Notes under the pieces: generated by a model | The model's database searches: none | Seen by the model: only the letters and a program-made list of their open reading frames with translations | Told to the model about the DNA's origin: nothing | Part shown: positions 1-5,243 of the stretch, one piece after another | Layout of the letters: the number at the start of each line of letters is the position of its first letter | How positions within the stretch are numbered: the stretch's first letter is position 1 | Made by a program: the position numbers and the translations under genes | Assembly (NCBI GenBank): GCA_042573625.1 | Contig: JBHPCZ010000098.1 | Span: forward strand, 1 to 13,009 | DNA: 13,009 bases | Direction of reading: 5' to 3' | DNA from: JBHPCZ01 sp042573625 | GTDB lineage: Bacteria > Desulfobacterota > Desulfobacteria > Desulfobacterales > UBA11574

Positions 1-160
1 CAGAGAGCAGAGGGTGAGAAGATAAGAAGTTAAGAGGACAGAAGGCAGGGGACAGAAGGCAGAGGACCCCGGTTAAATGAGTGCCTAAAGGCAATTTAAC
101 TGGGCAAGCAGAGGGCAGATGACAGAAGATCAGAAGATGAGAAGGTAAGGTGCAAGGTGT
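1..160. repeat. purine-rich low-complexity array
   Basis: The plus strand is almost entirely A/G, built from imperfect units such as GCAGAGG, ACAGAAGGCAG and AGATGAGAAG. A palindromic repeat (67-110) is embedded in it. The same wording recurs at about 3511-3714, again wrapped around copies of the same palindromic repeat, so array and palindrome travel together. No coding potential is seen. The array is truncated by the window edge. Confidence 0.7.
67..110. repeat. REP-like palindromic repeat R1, copy A
   Basis: The unit begins CCCCGGTTAAAT and ends ATTTAACTGGGCAAGCA, so the two ends are near-perfect inverted repeats. The middle holds a smaller hairpin, TGCC-TAAA-GGCA. Related copies lie at 1550, 3531, 3614, 3715, 4949, 5004 and 5120. 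The ends are conserved and the middle varies, as in REP-type elements. No function is assigned. Confidence 0.75.
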
Positions 161-427
161 CACAGGCTTTGAAAAGCCTCAAATTTCCCCTTGATTAAGC
201 ACATACCTGCAATTTTCTCCGATGGCATACGCCATATAGGGATATCCAAAAGAAAAATTCGCCACCGAATTTCGTATACAGGCACGCTATCTGTCAAATA
301 AATAATGAATTCGGAAACTTAATACTATCATGCGAAACCAAATGCTTGCTGCTCTCATGGCCGGAGCCCCCGGCGTGTACTTCTGATAAACACATTTTTA
401 TTGAACTTTTCGCCTGGATAGCTCGAC
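161..427. other. gene-free stretch upstream of the hydrolase
   Basis: I find no convincing gene here on either strand. There is a short hairpin at 164-179 (AGGCTT-TGAA-AAGCCT) followed by CAAATTT, which could be a weak plus-strand terminator, and a small ATGGC-ATAC-GCCAT hairpin at 222-235. An 18-codon frame starting at 329 has no ribosome binding site and was not called. Confidence 0.5.
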
Positions 428-456
428 TTGATACATGTGGTGTATTACCTTAAAAT
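428..456 (+). promoter_or_regulatory. sigma70-like promoter for the hydrolase gene
   Basis: TTGATA (428-433) and TAAAAT (451-456) are separated by exactly 17 nt; each differs from the sigma70 consensus at one position. Transcription would start near 463, giving a leader of roughly 105 nt before the ATG at 569. This is the only gene on the plus strand, so the promoter would serve it alone. Confidence 0.5.
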
Positions 457-568
457 ATTAACGCGTCATGTTTCCTGAAATTCGTAATCCAGGGCGTGCA
501 GTAATTAAATGGGAGCAGTGATGACGGGTCAGAATAATTTCAAGATGAATAGAAAGGAGTACTTTATC

Positions 569-1312
569 ATGCGATACTTTATATATATGTTTTTGATTTT
601 ATCGGTTTCAACTGTTGCATTTGGTGCCACAGGCGCTTCGGTGACATATCAGGTCAATGGTCAACCTTATGAGGGGTATTACATTAGTCCTTCCAGGCAG
701 GCGCCTTTCGTGTTGCTGATTCATGACTGGGATGGTTTGACAGATTATGAAGTCCGGCGTGCCAACATGCTTGCTGATTTGGGTTATGCTGTTTTTGCTT
801 TGGATTTATTCGGTGCCGGTGTGCGACCCACTGAAGTGAAAGACAGACGCCAGCATACGGGTGAACTCTATAAAAACAGAGAGAAAATGCGGGCTTTGAT
901 GAAAGGGGCCTTGGATGCGGCCAATGACAGAGGCGCCGTCATCGAGAATGCTGTCGCTGTCGGCTACTGTTTCGGCGGCGCGGCAGTGCTTGAACTGGCG
1001 CGATCCGGGGCGGACCTGAAGGGTTTTGCCACTTTTCATGGCGGCCTGAAGACACCGGAAGGACAAGATTACACCAAGGCTCGGGGGAAATTATTGATTA
1101 TGCACGGTTCAGCGGATACAGCGATTACCATGGACCAGTTCGCTGATTTGGCCAAAGAACTGGAATCGGCCGGCGTTGCCAACGAAATGATCACCTACGG
1201 CGGTGCCCAACATGCGTTTACCGTTTTGGGCGGAGACCGCTATCAGGAAACCGCGGACAAAAAATCCTGGAAGCGCTTTACGGAATTCCTTTCGGATACG
1301 TTGAAAAATTGA
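569..1312 (+). CDS. exported dienelactone hydrolase family protein
   Basis: This is an alpha/beta hydrolase of the dienelactone hydrolase (DLH) family, 247 residues from the chosen start. The triad is visible: nucleophile Cys134 in GYCFGG, Asp183 in GSADTAI and His215 in GGAQHAF. A Cys nucleophile is typical of DLH rather than of serine esterases. The first ~20 residues (MRYFIYMFLILSVSTVAFGA) form a signal peptide, so the protein probably acts in the periplasm. I prefer the ATG at 569 over an in-frame ATG at 509 because AGAAAGGAGT at 551-560 is a strong ribosome binding site and because the signal peptide then sits at the N terminus. The family cleaves ester or lactone bonds; the substrate here is unknown. 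It is the only plus-strand gene, with its own promoter at 428-456. Confidence 0.88.
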   Translation: MRYFIYMFLILSVSTVAFGATGASVTYQVNGQPYEGYYISPSRQAPFVLLIHDWDGLTDYEVRRANMLADLGYAVFALDLFGAGVRPTEVKDRRQHTGELYKNREKMRALMKGALDAANDRGAVIENAVAVGYCFGGAAVLELARSGADLKGFATFHGGLKTPEGQDYTKARGKLLIMHGSADTAITMDQFADLAKELESAGVANEMITYGGAQHAFTVLGGDRYQETADKKSWKRFTEFLSDTLKN

Positions 1313-1364
1313 AATTGATTAATTGGGCACTGGATAACCGGGCCCATGAAATTATGCGTTTGTC

Positions 1365-1389
1365 TGGAGGTCGCAAATTGCGACCTCCA
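1365..1389. repeat. hairpin repeat R3, copy 1; possible terminator
   Basis: TGGAGGTCGC and GCGACCTCCA form a perfect 10-bp stem around an AAATT loop, 52 nt after the hydrolase stop codon. No strong T-run follows (ATCTTACCCCC), so intrinsic termination would be weak. A relative with matching stem, loop and downstream CTTAtCCCCC wording lies at 6509-6533, which suggests a dispersed repeat rather than only a terminator. Confidence 0.5.
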
Positions 1390-1462
1390 ATCTTACCCCC
1401 TTGAATTCAAGTTCTCTCATGATCCTGAATATCCGGTTAATTTTGTCTGAAACCCCAGGGGT

Positions 1463-1542
1463 TCACAACCATCCGCCGCCGGATGAACCGCCACCGCCCG
1501 ATTTGGATCCGGGTGGAGAAGAAGACGAAGAGATGGCAGAAG
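1463..1542 (-). pseudogene. fragment of a DUF2207 gene 3' end
   Basis: Read on the minus strand this gives SAISSSSSPPG, then SKSGGGGSSGGGW, Leu and a TGA stop. It matches the tail of the DUF2207 protein at 7960-9897 (SAISSSSSPPG, SSSGGGGGGSSGG..W, TAG) at both protein and DNA level. The glycine run is shorter here. The TAG after the terminal Trp has become TTG, so this copy stops one codon later. Homology begins at TTCAC (1462) and ends within a few bases of repeat R1 copy B (1550). No other part of the gene is present, so it is a remnant of a duplicated or recombined second copy. Confidence 0.8.
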
Positions 1543-1549
1543 CAGCGGA

Positions 1550-1596
1550 CCCCGGTTAAATGAGTGTGCCTAAAGGCAATTTAACCGGGCAGGCAG
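1550..1596. repeat. REP-like palindromic repeat R1, copy B
   Basis: It runs from CCCCGGTTAAATGAGTG to ATTTAACCGGGCAGGCAG. It is nearly identical to copies A and E, with two extra bases in the centre. It separates the DUF2207 remnant (1463-1542) from the 3' side of the selenoprotein-like gene, which makes it a plausible recombination boundary. Confidence 0.75.
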
Positions 1597-1608
1597 AGGG
1601 CGGAGCGT

Positions 1609-1628
1609 AAAACGCAGAGCGCTCTGCG
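1609..1628 (-). terminator. terminator of the msrAB-selenoprotein cluster
   Basis: On the minus strand the 16-nt perfect palindrome CGCAGAGCGCTCTGCG (6-bp stem, GCGC loop) is followed directly by TTTT. It begins 10 nt past the TAA of the gene at 1639-1929. Position, stem and T-run fit an intrinsic terminator, although the T-run is short. Confidence 0.5.
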
Positions 1629-1638
1629 CCTGCCCGGC

Positions 1639-1929
1639 TTATTTTTCCGCAATTCCGATAAAGGTGCCGACCGCCTTCAGGGCAGACACCATCTCGTCCG
1701 GCGTAATGACGTTTGGGTCGTACATCACGGTGTTGATTTCCCGAAATCCGCGAAAACCGCTGGATACCGCTTTGACGCCGTTCAACCCTTCCAGGGCTGA
1801 CCTGCCCACACCGTATCAATGAACGTAAAATACCGCCTTGGAAAGCGATGGTGCCATTGAACCGGCGGTCCCTGCCCCGAAGGTTGCTAAAATCAATATG
1901 GATAACCATATTGCAGTGAAGGTTTTCAT
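1639..1929 (-). CDS. mini MsrA-like exported protein with in-frame TGA (probable selenoprotein)
   Basis: The frame is 97 codons: ATG at 1929, an in-frame TGA at codon 38 (1818-1816), and TAA at 1641-1639. AAGGAG lies 7 nt before the ATG. Residues 1-24 look like a signal peptide. After it, AVFYVH-U-YGVGRSALEG, then LNGVKAVSSGF, then REINTVMYDPNVITPDEM, line up with the neighbouring MsrA domain: AVFAGG-C-FWCTESDFEK, IDGVIEAISGY, EVVQVVYDPEQITYEEL. The TGA therefore falls on the MsrA catalytic Cys. The long middle insert of MsrA is absent, as are its FWC and Glu, so the chemistry may differ. MsrA and heavy-metal-associated (MerP-like) domains share a ferredoxin-like fold, so a metal- or thiol-binding role is also possible. 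Clean coding on both sides of the TGA argues for selenocysteine rather than decay. It is the last gene of the msrAB cluster. A nonsense mutation in a Cys-type gene is the main alternative. Confidence 0.72.
1794..1818 (-). promoter_or_regulatory. candidate bacterial SECIS element
   Basis: On the mRNA the UGA (1818-1816) is followed by UACGGUGU, then GGGC-AGGUCA-GCCC (1807-1794), a 4-bp all-GC stem with a 6-nt loop. The loop context GC-AGGUCA-GC differs at one base from the apical loop of E. coli fdhF as I recall it (GC-AGGUCU-GC), the site read by SelB. The spacing from UGA to loop is 12 nt, about 5 nt shorter than in fdhF, and the stem is short. This is supportive but not decisive. Confidence 0.5.
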
Positions 1930-1955
1930 GACAAATCTCCTTTTAAATTAATTTC

Positions 1956-2069
1956 TTACGGAAACACGGTGGTCCAGGGACAGGCAAAAAAATCGCTCAC
2001 CAAGCATCCCGCCACCACCGCCCATATCAAGACGGCCCAAACAATATATGGATATTTTCTTAAGATCAT
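1956..2069 (-). CDS. 37-residue membrane or lipoprotein-like peptide
   Basis: The frame runs from ATG at 2069 to TAA at 1958-1956 and encodes a peptide starting MILRKYPYIVWAVLIW. It has one hydrophobic helix (about residues 8-24) after a basic N terminus. The helix ends in VAGC (Cys22), which fits a lipobox, and a second Cys lies at residue 30 in ACPW. An in-frame TTG two codons upstream sits better behind AAGGA and could be the true start. It lies between msrAB (53 nt) and the selenoprotein-like gene (26 nt) on the same strand, so co-transcription is likely. I do not recognise a family. Shortness and modest ribosome binding site keep confidence low. Confidence 0.4.
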   Translation of the reverse strand: MILRKYPYIVWAVLIWAVVAGCLVSDFFACPWTTVFP

Positions 2070-2122
2070 TTTCAATCCGATCCTTCAGGAATCCGGTCTT
2101 TTTCCAGACCCGGCCGGTGTCA

Positions 2123-3316
2123 TTATTCGAATAACTTCCGGTACGTTTTGTATCCTTCTTTTTCCAGATCCGCCACCGGGATAAAGCGCAGGGACGCGCT
2201 GTTGATACAGTACCGCAGACCGGTGGGCGCCGGGCCGTCGTTGAACACGTGGCCCAGGTGCGAATCGCCGTGCTTGCTTCGCAGCTCGGTACGCGTCCTG
2301 AACAGACTCCGGTCGGTTTTCTCCACGACATTCTCCGGTTCGAGGGGTTGGGTAAAACTCGGCCAGCCGGTCCCGGATTTAAATTTGTGCGTGGAGCTGA
2401 AAAGCGGTTCGTTGGAAACGATATCCACATAAATGCCCGGGTTTTTGTTGTCCCAGTATTTGTTGTTGAACGGCGGTTCGGTACCATCCTTGCGGGCGAC
2501 CTTGTACTGCATGGGGGTCAGTCGCCGGCGAAGTTCTTTATCCGAAGGGCGGGTGTACGTTTCGGCTTCCATGTTCGATGACATGTTGTCGTCCATTGTA
2601 TCCTTTTCCATATCCGCGTCCATGTCCGTCTTTTTCATTTCATCGTCCATGCCGGGCTTCATCTCGCCCTTTGTATTTGGTTTCATGTCCGACCATGTCT
2701 TTTTCAGATACTGATCCCGACCGGAGCCGGAGCGATACCATTTGTATCGGATCGGGCTCTTTTTGTAATAATCCTGGTGATATTCTTCAGCCGGGTAAAA
2801 GGTGCCCAACGGAAGAATGTCGGTGGCGATCGGCACGTTGAACCGGCCGGTTTTTTCCAGACGCTTCATGGAGTCTTGGGCCAGGCGCCGTTCCGCGTCA
2901 TCGGCATAGAATATGGCGCTCCGGTACTGCGGTCCCCGATCTACAAACTGGCCGCCGGCATCCGTGGGGTCCACGTGCCGCCAGAACACATCCAGCAGCT
3001 CCTCGTAGGTAATTTGCTCCGGATCGTAAACCACCTGAACCACCTCCACGTGGCCGCTGCCGCCGCGGGAGACCTGCTTGTAAGTTGGATTGGCCAAATG
3101 GCCGCCGGTATAGCCTGATATGGCCTCGATGACACCGTCGATTTTTTCAAAGTCGGATTCCGTGCACCAGAAACAGCCACCGGCAAAGACAGCAGTTTTG
3201 GTCTTTTGGGATGCATCGGTCATCGGCTTTTTTGTTTTTGCATCCATGCTGCTGACCTGGTGGTAACCGAAAACGACCACGGCCAACGCGATAATTGTAA
3301 TGGTTACAGCTCTCAT
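2123..3316 (-). CDS. msrAB: exported MsrA-MsrB fusion, peptide methionine sulfoxide reductase
   Basis: A 397-residue bifunctional repair enzyme that reduces both methionine-S- and -R-sulfoxide in proteins. Residues 5-22 form a signal peptide or membrane anchor, placing it in the periplasm. The MsrA domain (about 41-206) has GGCFWCTE with catalytic Cys48 and Cys51. The MsrB domain (about 258-397) has GTGWPSF, HLGHVF and the catalytic Cys370 in RYCINSASL. MsrB shows no CxxC zinc pairs and no second Cys, so it is the zinc-free form, and Cys370 must be recycled by an outside thiol or another route. The linker (about 209-252) is rich in Met, Asp and Lys, with nine Met. I chose ATG 3316 because AAAGGAGG precedes it; the frame extends upstream only through repeat DNA. 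Two small genes follow on the same strand. Three tandem 11-mers at 3428-3460 suggest control by a two-component regulator. Confidence 0.93.
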   Translation of the reverse strand: MRAVTITIIALAVVVFGYHQVSSMDAKTKKPMTDASQKTKTAVFAGGCFWCTESDFEKIDGVIEAISGYTGGHLANPTYKQVSRGGSGHVEVVQVVYDPEQITYEELLDVFWRHVDPTDAGGQFVDRGPQYRSAIFYADDAERRLAQDSMKRLEKTGRFNVPIATDILPLGTFYPAEEYHQDYYKKSPIRYKWYRSGSGRDQYLKKTWSDMKPNTKGEMKPGMDDEMKKTDMDADMEKDTMDDNMSSNMEAETYTRPSDKELRRRLTPMQYKVARKDGTEPPFNNKYWDNKNPGIYVDIVSNEPLFSSTHKFKSGTGWPSFTQPLEPENVVEKTDRSLFRTRTELRSKHGDSHLGHVFNDGPAPTGLRYCINSASLRFIPVADLEKEGYKTYRKLFE

Positions 3317-3427
3317 AATGGACCTCCTTTTATTTCGGATCAATTGAATTGCGTTTGCGATCGATCCGGGTAATTTTTTAGTTTTATGTCTTTCTGTATA
3401 CAATGATAAGACATCGGGAAGACGGAT

Positions 3428-3460
3428 GTGTGAAGATTCTGTAAAGATTGGATAAAGATT
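3428..3460 (-). promoter_or_regulatory. three tandem 11-mers, candidate response-regulator site for msrAB
   Basis: Reading toward msrAB on the minus strand there are three back-to-back 11-mers: AATCTTTATCC, AATCTTTACAG, AATCTTCACAC. An 11-bp direct-repeat period is typical of OmpR/PhoB-family sites. Read on the plus strand, GTGAA-N6-GTAAA-N6-ATAAA resembles the CpxR-type box. The block ends 111 nt upstream of the msrAB ATG. Possible -10 hexamers, TATCAT (3408-3403) and TATACA (3400-3395), follow at about 20-27 nt with no good -35, as expected for an activated promoter. Confidence 0.5.
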
Positions 3461-3530
3461 TGCACAAGGAACGTAGCGCAAGGCGCACGTGGCGCAGGGT
3501 CCGAAGAGCATAGAGCAGAGGGACAGAGGG

Positions 3531-3574
3531 CCCCGGTTAAACAAAAGAAAATACGGGTTTAACTGGGCAAGCAG
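3531..3574. repeat. REP-like palindromic repeat R1, copy C
   Basis: CCCCGGTTAAAC and GTTTAACTGGGCAAGCAG flank the centre AAAAGAAAATACGG. The 44 nt are identical to copy D, 83 nt further on. The centre differs completely from copies A, B and E while the ends match, so the ends are the conserved part. Confidence 0.75.
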
Positions 3575-3613
3575 ACGGCAGAAGGCAGAGAGCAGAAGGC
3601 AGAGGGCAGAGGA

Positions 3614-3657
3614 CCCCGGTTAAACAAAAGAAAATACGGGTTTAACTGGGCAAGCAG
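3614..3657. repeat. REP-like palindromic repeat R1, copy D
   Basis: Identical to copy C over all 44 nt, including the AAAAGAAAATACGG centre. The identity extends into the flanks (AGAGG before, AGCAGACGGCAGA after), which points to recent tandem duplication of a unit of about 83 nt. Confidence 0.75.
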
Positions 3658-3714
3658 ACGGCAGAGGACAGAAGACAGAAGATGAGAAGGTTAGAAGATA
3701 AGAAGTTAAGAAGG

Positions 3715-3758
3715 CCCCGGTTAAATGAGTGCCTAAAGGCGATTTAACCGGGCATGCA
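3715..3758. repeat. REP-like palindromic repeat R1, copy E
   Basis: CCCCGGTTAAATGAGTGCC to ATTTAACCGGGCATGCAG, with the same TGCC-TAAA-GGCG centre as copy A. It is followed by GGGTTCGGGG, wording that also occurs near other repeats at 4971 and 7940. Confidence 0.75.
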
Positions 3759-3813
3759 GGGTTCGGGGAGCCGAGAGCTCTGAGCAAAACGCCCTCACCT
3801 TTAACTGTTCACT

Positions 3814-3914
3814 CGGAACCGGCAGACATCTGTAATTCTTAAGCATTTTTATCCGCCTGTTCTGTGGCGGATCACTCGAATCCTTGGATCCTTGACCCCT
3901 TGAATCCTTTCACT
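3814..3914. repeat. dispersed 101-nt repeat R2, copy 1
   Basis: This 101-nt core begins CGGAACCGGCAGACATCTG and ends CCCCTTGAATCCTTTCACT. It matches 10003-10103 with three mismatches and no gaps. It contains a 7-bp hairpin, ATCCGCC-TGTTCTGT-GGCGGAT. TTTCAC/GTTCAC-type arrays flank the core on both sides (from about 3791 to 3950). It lies directly downstream of the aldo/keto reductase gene, and that gene's TGA stop is inside the flanking GTTCAC array. Confidence 0.8.
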
Positions 3915-3944
3915 ATTTACTTTTTACCTTTCACATATCACCGT

Positions 3945-4904
3945 TCACCATGCCCACATCACCGGGTCGTCATCCAATGGATCGGTGACTGTTTTTCCGA
4001 TGTCATCGATTGCCGCCAGATCTTGTTCAGACAGGCGGACGTCTGCTGCGACGGCATTTTGAGCGGCCTGTTCGGCGTTGCGGGCACCGGCGATGGCGCA
4101 TATTCCGGGCCGGGAAATAATCCAGGCCAGGGCCAGCTGCCCCAAAGTGATAGCGTTGGCTTTTGCTATGGGACGAAGTTTTTCCAATGCCTTCTGGACC
4201 CGCGCATAATTTTCCGGCTGAAACAGCTTGTTTCTGAAACGGTGATCCCCTTTGGCAAATTTGTGGTCCGGGCCGAATTTTCCGGTCAGCAGCCCCTGGG
4301 CCATGGAAGAATACGCCAGCACCATGATATTGTTTTCAAAACAGTACGGCAGCGCATCGGTTTCCACCTTGCGCCAGAACAGCGAATACGGCGGCTGGAG
4401 GCTGTCGATGGTTCCGAATTGTGCCGCTTGTTTTATCTGGGATCGGGAGAAATTGGAAACACCGATAGCCCGAATTTTATCCTGTGCTTTCAAGTCGGTC
4501 AGGGCGCCCATGGTTTCTTCCAAGGGGACGGGTTTGGCGCCGAAGGAACCCGGCGGCCAATGGATCTGGTAGAGGTCTATGTAGTCGGTGTTGAGGTTTC
4601 TTAAAGATCGATGACACGCATCGATGACCTGTTGGTATTTCAGGTGATTCGAAAACACCTTGGTGGCGATCACGACGTTGTCACGCACATCCTGAAGGGC
4701 GTTTCCGACGATTTTTTCTGAATGTCCGTCTCCATACACCGCTGCCGTATCGAATGTCGTGATACCCGCATCATAGGCTGCTTTAATCGCCTTTGTCGAT
4801 TCAGTATCATCTATGCCGGCCCACATGTCCTTGCCGGCCTGCCATGTTCCCATAATGATCGAGGATATTTTAATTCCGGAAGTGCCAAGCATACGAAATT
4901 CCAT
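3945..4904 (-). CDS. aldo/keto reductase
   Basis: This is a 319-residue NADP(H)-type oxidoreductase of the aldo/keto reductase superfamily, a cytoplasmic TIM-barrel enzyme that reduces carbonyls. The catalytic tetrad is complete: Asp52 (TFDTA), Tyr57 (VYGDG), Lys82 (ATKVF) and His115 (QIHWP). GVSNFS and the C-terminal IAGARNAEQ cofactor segment are also present. Length is normal. No signal peptide is seen. GAGGT lies 4 nt upstream of the ATG at 4904. The overall pattern is that of the general-stress or YajO-type branch rather than of a specific known enzyme, so the substrate is open. It stands alone, with repeats on both sides. Its TGA stop (3947-3945) overlaps a TTCAC repeat unit, so the last residues after DDDPVMWAW may have been set by the repeat. 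Confidence 0.92.
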   Translation of the reverse strand: MEFRMLGTSGIKISSIIMGTWQAGKDMWAGIDDTESTKAIKAAYDAGITTFDTAAVYGDGHSEKIVGNALQDVRDNVVIATKVFSNHLKYQQVIDACHRSLRNLNTDYIDLYQIHWPPGSFGAKPVPLEETMGALTDLKAQDKIRAIGVSNFSRSQIKQAAQFGTIDSLQPPYSLFWRKVETDALPYCFENNIMVLAYSSMAQGLLTGKFGPDHKFAKGDHRFRNKLFQPENYARVQKALEKLRPIAKANAITLGQLALAWIISRPGICAIAGARNAEQAAQNAVAADVRLSEQDLAAIDDIGKTVTDPLDDDPVMWAW

Positions 4905-4948
4905 AGTTACCTCACAACAGCAATAAGGGTTATAAAATGCCTGTTTCT

Positions 4949-4971
4949 CCCGTGTTTAACGGGGCAAGCAG
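4949..4971. repeat. half copy of R1 (copy F)
   Basis: Only the right half is present: GTTTAACGGGGCAAGCAG, here forming its own small hairpin CCCGT-GTTTA-ACGGG. It is followed by GGGTTCGGGG. It opens the 404-nt gene-free space between the aldo/keto reductase and butyrate kinase genes. Confidence 0.55.
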
Positions 4972-5003
4972 GGTTCGGGGCAAAAAGCGTTTTTAATTAG
5001 CCG

Positions 5004-5080
5004 CCCCGGTTAAATAGGCTTCGCCCTGGTTAAACAATGCTCCGCGTTTAACGGGGTAAACGTTTAACAGGGCAGGCAGA
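5004..5080. repeat. compound R1 cluster (copy G)
   Basis: CCCCGGTTAAATAGG, CCCTGGTTAAACAATG, GCGTTTAACGGGG and GTTTAACAGGGCAGGCAG follow one another: two left ends, then two right ends, as if one R1 unit had inserted into another. The stretch then runs into an ACACACACAG/GACACAGAC microsatellite (5081-5100). Confidence 0.6.
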
Positions 5081-5103
5081 CACACACAGACGGACACAGA
5101 CCC

Positions 5104-5187
5104 TTATTTGTTCAGCCGACCCCAGTTAAATACGCTGCGCTGTTGCTATCGCAAATTTAACGGGGCGGGCCCCGGCTGAATAAATGA
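5104..5187. repeat. nested palindrome (R1 copy H inside outer arms)
   Basis: The inner arms are CCCCAGTTAAAT (5120-5131) and AAATTTAACGGGGC (5153-5166). They are enclosed by outer arms TTATTTGTTCAGCCG (5104-5118) and CGGCTGAATAAATGA (5173-5187), complementary at 13 of 15 positions. The whole 84-nt block could fold into one long hairpin or cruciform. No gene is seen in it. Confidence 0.65.
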
Positions 5188-5243
5188 TGCATCGCTGCGC
5201 GAATATTCAACAATCCAAAATCAGAACTTATTCTTGCTAAAAA

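Larger units (their letters stand above)
3511..3714. repeat. purine-rich array carrying R1 copies C and D
   Basis: This block is built from GCAGAGG, GACAGAAG and AGATGAGAAG-type units on the plus strand, with the same wording as 1-160. Two identical palindromic repeats are set into it and a third follows directly. The array and repeats make up most of the space between msrAB and the aldo/keto reductase gene. Confidence 0.65.

Noticed and set aside
329..385. 18-codon plus-strand frame
   Set aside because: No ribosome binding site and no recognisable features.
509..568. Earlier ATG for the hydrolase
   Set aside because: It would bury the signal peptide; the strong ribosome binding site at 551-560 serves the ATG at 569.
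1816..1818. TGA as a simple nonsense mutation making a pseudogene
   Set aside because: Not excluded, but disfavoured: no frameshift or other stop occurs in 97 codons, and the TGA falls on the catalytic Cys column and is followed by a SECIS-like hairpin.
1556..1909. 117-codon minus-strand frame overlapping the selenoprotein-like gene
   Set aside because: It is a different frame with an Arg-rich, non-protein-like product. The frame with signal peptide, ribosome binding site and MsrA similarity is the one at 1639-1929.
3317..3544. Upstream extension of msrAB (76 more codons)
   Set aside because: It runs through the candidate operator and purine repeat, and AAAGGAGG marks the ATG at 3316.
3556..3625. 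Integron attC-like arrangement: GTTTAAC ... GTTAAAC between R1 copies C and D fits RYYYAAC ... GTTRRRY
   Set aside because: The sequence between the core sites is purine-only and cannot form the paired arms of an attC site, and the intervening units are far too small to be gene cassettes.
3531..3758. CRISPR array from regularly spaced R1 copies
   Set aside because: Only three copies, uneven spacing, repetitive spacers and no cas genes.
3841..3880. R2 hairpin as a terminator of the minus-strand gene
   Set aside because: On the minus strand the hairpin is followed by A, not T, and it lies inside a dispersed repeat.
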